Assembly (NCBI GenBank): GCA_938010625.1
Contig: CALLVJ010000207.1
Location: forward strand, 1 to 11,027
DNA from: an uncultured Stomatobaculum sp.
GTDB taxonomy: Bacteria; Bacillota; Clostridia; Lachnospirales; Lachnospiraceae
Direction: 5' to 3'
DNA length: 11,027 nt
Of the stretch, positions 7,853 to 11,027 are shown piece by piece (within the stretch, counting starts at the first letter, position 1; every line of letters starts with the position of its first letter). The translations under genes were made by a program, and so were the position numbers. The notes beneath the pieces are model-generated. The model searched no databases. It had not been told where the DNA came from and saw only the letters and a list, made by a program, of their open reading frames with translations.

Positions 7853-8011
7853 GACGAATTAGACATTAGAATGGTCTGGGACAGTGAAACCGGGCTGTAG
7901 TCTTCGAACGAAAAACGATAAAAACCGAATTCGGGCAAGAGACGGAGGGGTCGCGCTTAAAAGCCAGGATAATGAGCTGGGAAACGGCAGGAACAGAAAA
8001 GGAGGAGTCCC

Positions 8012-9211
8012 ATGCAAAAGTTTGTTTATTATGCGCCGACGAAAATTGTATTCGGCCGCGGCGAAGAGGCGAGAGTGGCAGAACTTGTGAAACATTACGG
8101 TGGAAGTCGCGTGTTTGTCGTTTACGGCGGCGGTTCTGCTGTGAAGAGCGGTCTGCTTGCGCGGGTCGAGGAGACGCTCAGGGCGGCGGGCTTCGCCTTT
8201 CAGGCAAGCGGCGGCGTGGTGCCAAATCCTCTGGTCTCGACTGCGCGGCGCATGGCAGAAGAGGCAAGAGCCTTCCAGGCAGACTTTATCCTCGCAATCG
8301 GCGGCGGCTCTGTGATTGACACGGCAAAGGCAGTCGCCGACACCGTCGCAGCGCCGGGCAGTGATGTCTGGGAATTCTGGACGGGGCGCAAGGTCGAAGC
8401 GGTATTGCCAATCGGTGTGATTCTCACGATTTCGGCGGCTGGCTCGGAGACCAGCAATTCCGCGGTGCTAACGAACGACACCCTGCCGCAGCCCACCAAG
8501 CGCGGTATCAATACCGACCTGAACCGCCCGAAATTTGCCATTCTGAATCCGGAGCTCACGATGACGCTGCCAAAGTGGCAGATTGGCGCGGGCGCCGCCG
8601 ATATTTTTATGCACACGGCAGAGCGCTACTTTGCGCCGATCCTCGGCAATCATTTGACCGACGAAATCGCAGAGGGACTGTTCCGGGACGTGATTCATTT
8701 TGGCCCGATTGCAGTGGAGCATCCACACGACTATGAGGCGATGAGCGAGCTCATGTGGTGCGGCTCGGTGTCCCATGTCGGTCTGACCGGCGTCGGTGCG
8801 AAGGGAGACACGGCGCGCGAGGGCGACTGGGCCTGCCATCAGCTCGGCATGGCGCTCTCAGCGATCGGCGATTACACCCACGGCGCAACTCTGACGGCGG
8901 TTTTCCCCGCCTGGGCGCGCTATGTGAAGAATGCAAACCCCGCGCGCTTTGTCCGCTTCGCGGAGAAGGTCTATGGCATCACGGCGGGCAGTGAGGAGGA
9001 GAAAATCGAGAGCAGCATTCAGGCGACCGCGCTCTTTTTTGCTTCTCTTGGCATGCCGGTCACGCTGACAGAGCTGCTGGGTCACAAGCCGGAAAAGAAA
9101 GAACTCGAAGCATTTGCACTTGAGTGCAGCTACCAGAAGACCCGCAGCATTGGTGGATTCCAGGTGCTAAACTATGAGGACATTCTGAATATTTATGAGA
9201 GAGCAGTCTGA
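8012..9211 (+). CDS. Iron-type alcohol dehydrogenase (butanol dehydrogenase/YqhD-like)
   Basis: This 399-residue protein belongs to the group III, metal-dependent alcohol dehydrogenases, which reduce aldehydes to alcohols in fermentation. The N-terminal nucleotide-binding part carries YGGGSAVKSG (Gly39-Ser42) and the second glycine motif AIGGGSVIDTAKA (97-100 GGGS). The C-terminal part supplies the metal ligands at the family spacing: Asp197 and His201 in GAADIFMHTAERYF, His276 in CHQLGMALSA and His290 in DYTHGA. In relatives, a Gly rather than Asp at the first glycine motif goes with NADP(H) use, so an NADPH-dependent aldehyde reductase role is likely (inference). AAGGAGG lies 6 nt before the ATG. 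The gene follows tyrS after 159 nt. In that gap I find no convincing promoter: TAGAAT at 7867-7872 and GATAAT at 7968-7973 lack a matching -35, and TTGTCA in the tyrS end (7839-7844) is badly spaced. The physiological substrate is not known. Confidence 0.92.
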   Translation: MQKFVYYAPTKIVFGRGEEARVAELVKHYGGSRVFVVYGGGSAVKSGLLARVEETLRAAGFAFQASGGVVPNPLVSTARRMAEEARAFQADFILAIGGGSVIDTAKAVADTVAAPGSDVWEFWTGRKVEAVLPIGVILTISAAGSETSNSAVLTNDTLPQPTKRGINTDLNRPKFAILNPELTMTLPKWQIGAGAADIFMHTAERYFAPILGNHLTDEIAEGLFRDVIHFGPIAVEHPHDYEAMSELMWCGSVSHVGLTGVGAKGDTAREGDWACHQLGMALSAIGDYTHGATLTAVFPAWARYVKNANPARFVRFAEKVYGITAGSEEEKIESSIQATALFFASLGMPVTLTELLGHKPEKKELEAFALECSYQKTRSIGGFQVLNYEDILNIYERAV

Positions 9212-9219
9212 GAACGGTC

Positions 9220-9248
9220 TTGCGAAGCAGCGGAAACAATGCTAGAAT
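9220..9248 (+). promoter_or_regulatory. Promoter of the aminotransferase gene
   Basis: TTGCGA (9220-9225) is followed after 17 nt by TAGAAT (9243-9248, 5 of 6), preceded by TGC, an extended -10. The box begins 9 nt after the dehydrogenase stop codon. Transcription should start near 9255, giving a leader of about 30 nt that ends in the ribosome site AAAGGAG (9274-9280). Confidence 0.7.
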
Positions 9249-9285
9249 TCTGTGAAATCGTCAATACGTCCTGAAAGGAGCAGCG

Positions 9286-10611
9286 ATGAAACCATACGCA
9301 GAGATGACGCGGGAAGAACTGTTGGAATTGAAGAAAGAGTTGAAAGGCCAGTATAAGGATATGCAGGCACTTGCATTAAAACTCGATATGAGTCGCGGCA
9401 AGCCCTGCACAGCCCAGCTAGACCTCTCGATGGGCATGATGTCAGTGCTGAATGAGGAGACAGAGCTCCGCTCCGAGGACGGGACGGACTGCCGCAACTA
9501 TGGCGTTCTGACCGGCATTCCTGAGGCGCTCGAACTCATGGGCGATATGATGGAAGTGCCTTATGATCACATCATCCTCTACGGAAACTCGAGCCTCAAT
9601 GTGATGTACGATACCATTTCCCGGTCATATACGCACGGCGTCATGGGTTCAACGCCCTGGTGCAAGCTTGACAAGGTGAAGTTCCTCTGTATTGTGCCGG
9701 GTTATGACCGCCACTTTGCGATCACGGAGTATTTTGGCATTGAGAATGTGCCAGTGCCCATGCTGCCGACTGGCCCGGATATGGATATTGTGGAGAAACT
9801 GGTCGCAGAAGATGAGGCGATCAAGGGCATCTGGTGCGTGCCGAAGTACTCGAACCCGACCGGCAATTCCTATTCGGATGAGACTGTGCGCCGAATGGCG
9901 CGCTTAAAGCCTGCGGCAAAGGATTTTCGCATTTACTGGGACAATGCCTATACGATTCACCACCTGTACGATCACGACCAGGACACGATCATTGAGATTC
10001 TCGCGGAGTGCAAGCGCGCGGGCAATCCGGATCTCGTATACAAGTTCGCCTCGACCTCTAAGGTCAGTTTTCCGGGTTCCGGCATTGCGGCGCTCGCTTC
10101 CTCGCTGAACAATCTCGAAGACATCAAGAAGCAGCTGAAAGTTCAGACCATAGGGCATGACAAGGTAAATCAGCTCCGCCATGTCCGTTTTTTTGAGAAC
10201 ATTCACGGCATGGTCGAGCACATGAGAAAGCACGCGGACATTCTGCGCCCCAAGTTTGAGATGGTGGAGGAGATACTGGACAGAGAGCTTGGCGGGCTCG
10301 GCATTGGAACCTGGACCAAGCCGAAGGGAGGATATTTCATTTCCTTCGATACCATGGACGGCTGTGCGAAGAAAGTGGTGTCCCGCTGTGCAAAGGCCGG
10401 CGTGATTATGACGAGCGCCGGCGCGACCTGGCCGTACGGCAAGGATCCGCACGACTCAAATATCCGCATTGCGCCTTCCTTCCCGCCGTTAAATGACCTG
10501 CGCATCGCCGCGGAGCTCTTTGCGCTCTGCGTGAAGTATGTGAGTGTCGAGAAGCTGCTCTCGAACATGGACAGAGCAGAGGGAAGGGCGGTCGAAAAGA
10601 CAGAAGTATAA
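9286..10611 (+). CDS. PLP-dependent aminotransferase, aspartate aminotransferase Ic-like
   Basis: The 441-residue protein is a fold-type I aminotransferase resembling the large aspartate aminotransferases of subgroup Ic (the PF12897 type known from Actinobacteria and Clostridia). These move amino groups between aspartate or similar amino acids and 2-oxoglutarate. The N-terminus carries the family feature LKLDMSRGKP. PLP-site residues are Asn190 in YSNPTGNSY, Asp219 and Tyr222 in YWDNAYTIHH, the Schiff-base Lys259 in FASTSKVSFPGSGIA, and the likely substrate-carboxylate Arg394 in NIRIAPSFPP. The Arg that usually follows the lysine motif (SKxxxxxGxR) is absent here. AAAGGAG lies 5 nt before the ATG, and the gene has its own promoter (9220-9248). 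It ends before a tandem hairpin region with a bidirectional terminator. Amino-donor preference cannot be read from the sequence; aspartate is the best guess, and aspartate would feed both the lysine/DAP and the pyrimidine pathways nearby. Confidence 0.9.
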   Translation: MKPYAEMTREELLELKKELKGQYKDMQALALKLDMSRGKPCTAQLDLSMGMMSVLNEETELRSEDGTDCRNYGVLTGIPEALELMGDMMEVPYDHIILYGNSSLNVMYDTISRSYTHGVMGSTPWCKLDKVKFLCIVPGYDRHFAITEYFGIENVPVPMLPTGPDMDIVEKLVAEDEAIKGIWCVPKYSNPTGNSYSDETVRRMARLKPAAKDFRIYWDNAYTIHHLYDHDQDTIIEILAECKRAGNPDLVYKFASTSKVSFPGSGIAALASSLNNLEDIKKQLKVQTIGHDKVNQLRHVRFFENIHGMVEHMRKHADILRPKFEMVEEILDRELGGLGIGTWTKPKGGYFISFDTMDGCAKKVVSRCAKAGVIMTSAGATWPYGKDPHDSNIRIAPSFPPLNDLRIAAELFALCVKYVSVEKLLSNMDRAEGRAVEKTEV

Positions 10612-10654
10612 AAGCAGTGCGGAAGTAAGGCATCACATACAAGTACAAAGCGGC

Positions 10655-10672
10655 ACCGGGATCAGTCCCGGT
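10655..10672 (+). other. Short GC hairpin ahead of the terminator
   Basis: ACCGGGA (10655-10661) and TCCCGGT (10666-10672) form a perfect 7-bp stem with a TCAG loop. There is no T-run after it on either strand. It lies between the aminotransferase stop codon and the terminator and could stabilise the message end or be an accessory to termination. Confidence 0.55.
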
Positions 10673-10680
10673 AAAATCAA

Positions 10681-10716
10681 AAAAGAGGCTGTGTGAATGC
10701 ACAACCTCTTTTCTTT
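10681..10716. terminator. Bidirectional intrinsic terminator between convergent genes
   Basis: AAAAGAGG (10681-10688) pairs with CCTCTTTT (10705-10712), and the stem continues after one mismatch with TGTG/CACA around a short loop. On the plus strand it runs into TTTTCTTT, ending the aminotransferase transcript. On the minus strand it runs into TTTTTTGATTTT, an even better U-run, ending the Rrf2-gene transcript, whose stop codon is about 47 nt away. Confidence 0.85.
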
Positions 10717-10762
10717 GCGCAGAACAAGCAAGGCCATTTGCTAACCGCTGTCAGTGCCCGCG

Positions 10763-11027
10763 CTAGCAGAGGCGATGGGCGTCCTCGGGGAGCGGAGATG
10801 CCGTCTGGACGAGCGTCTGCTCCTCCTTTAACAAATCCGCGAGGGTGATGTGGTCAATGACTTCGTTGACGGCCGATTCGATGCGCGAAAAGATAGAGCG
10901 GGACACACAGCGCTCTGCGAGATCGCAGGCAATCGAATCCTGCCCGAGACAGACCACAGGTGCCATATTGCCCTCGGTCAGGCGGAGAATATCGCCGACG
11001 GAGTAATCCTTCGGCGCGCGGGCCAGG
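10763..11027 (-). CDS. Rrf2-family transcription regulator, C-terminal part (cut by window edge)
   Basis: Read on the minus strand, the frame enters the window at 11027 and ends with TAG at 10765-10763, giving 87 residues. The sequence LARAPKDYSVGDILRLTEG, then NMAPVVC, then the closing NEVIDHITLADLLKEE is the characteristic second half of Rrf2-family regulators (IscR, CymR, NsrR). These are small DNA-binding proteins that sense Fe-S status, nitric oxide or cysteine. The N-terminal winged helix is outside the window. Three cysteines occur as C-x8-C-x5-C (in VVCLGQDSIACDLAERC), the region where IscR and NsrR hold an iron-sulfur cluster, so metal binding is possible, but the first spacing differs from IscR (C-x5-C-x5-C). 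The gene is convergent with the aminotransferase gene and shares its terminator. Many Firmicutes place such a regulator in front of cysteine desulfurase genes, but the gene upstream of it is not visible here, so its targets are unknown. Confidence 0.9.
   Translation of the reverse strand, partial: LARAPKDYSVGDILRLTEGNMAPVVCLGQDSIACDLAERCVSRSIFSRIESAVNEVIDHITLADLLKEEQTLVQTASPLPEDAHRLC

Noticed and set aside
7853..8011. Riboswitch or T-box in the gap before the dehydrogenase gene
   Set aside because: I looked for core patterns of c-di-GMP, cobalamin, FMN, fluoride, ZTP, guanidine and T-box elements and could not match any; only short, weak pairings are visible.
7972..8319. Plus-strand open frame of 115 codons starting before the dehydrogenase gene
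   Set aside because: Overlaps the dehydrogenase gene in another frame, lacks a ribosome site and gives a Cys/Arg-rich low-quality sequence.
1..11027. CRISPR arrays, IS elements, phage genes, tRNA or rRNA genes
   Set aside because: No spaced direct repeats, terminal inverted repeats, transposase motifs or tRNA-like folds were seen; the window is filled by ordinary genes with short gaps.

Overview
The window looks like an ordinary stretch of chromosome from an anaerobic Firmicute, most likely a G+C-rich member of the Lachnospiraceae (an inference from gene families, the Rrf2 and iron-alcohol-dehydrogenase types, strong AGGAGG-like ribosome binding sites and codon choice; no rRNA is present to settle it). 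It carries eight genes or gene parts confidently read as real, all intact except the two cut by the window edges. I see no IS element, phage gene, CRISPR array, tRNA or rRNA.

Layout. At the left edge, on the minus strand, is the N-terminal part of a DUF4349-type lipoprotein (1-574). It is divergent from a long run of plus-strand genes: dapF (diaminopimelate epimerase), carA and carB (both subunits of carbamoyl-phosphate synthase), a divergent PPP-family metallophosphatase, tyrS (tyrosyl-tRNA synthetase), an iron-type alcohol dehydrogenase, and a large PLP aminotransferase of the aspartate aminotransferase Ic type. A bidirectional terminator follows. Beyond it, on the minus strand and running off the right edge, is the C-terminal part of an Rrf2-family regulator with three cysteines.

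The plus-strand genes do not form one operon. carAB, tyrS and the aminotransferase each have a convincing sigma-A promoter with a 17-nt spacer and an extended -10 (TGn), giving leaders of only about 30-45 nt. In the carAB and tyrS promoters the -35 box lies in the last codons of the gene upstream. These short leaders leave no room for a PyrR attenuator before carAB or a T-box before tyrS. carA and carB overlap by 8 nt. The phosphatase gene follows carB after a strong GC-rich hairpin and seems to depend on read-through or a weak promoter.

The genes are mostly housekeeping: cell wall/lysine precursor, pyrimidine/arginine precursor, translation, fermentation and amino-acid metabolism. I found no coherent undescribed system. 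The most unusual protein is the phosphatase, whose PPP signature has GEHE in place of GNHE and DYG in place of DRG. The hairpin in front of it and the unexplained 159-nt leader of the alcohol dehydrogenase also merit a look.
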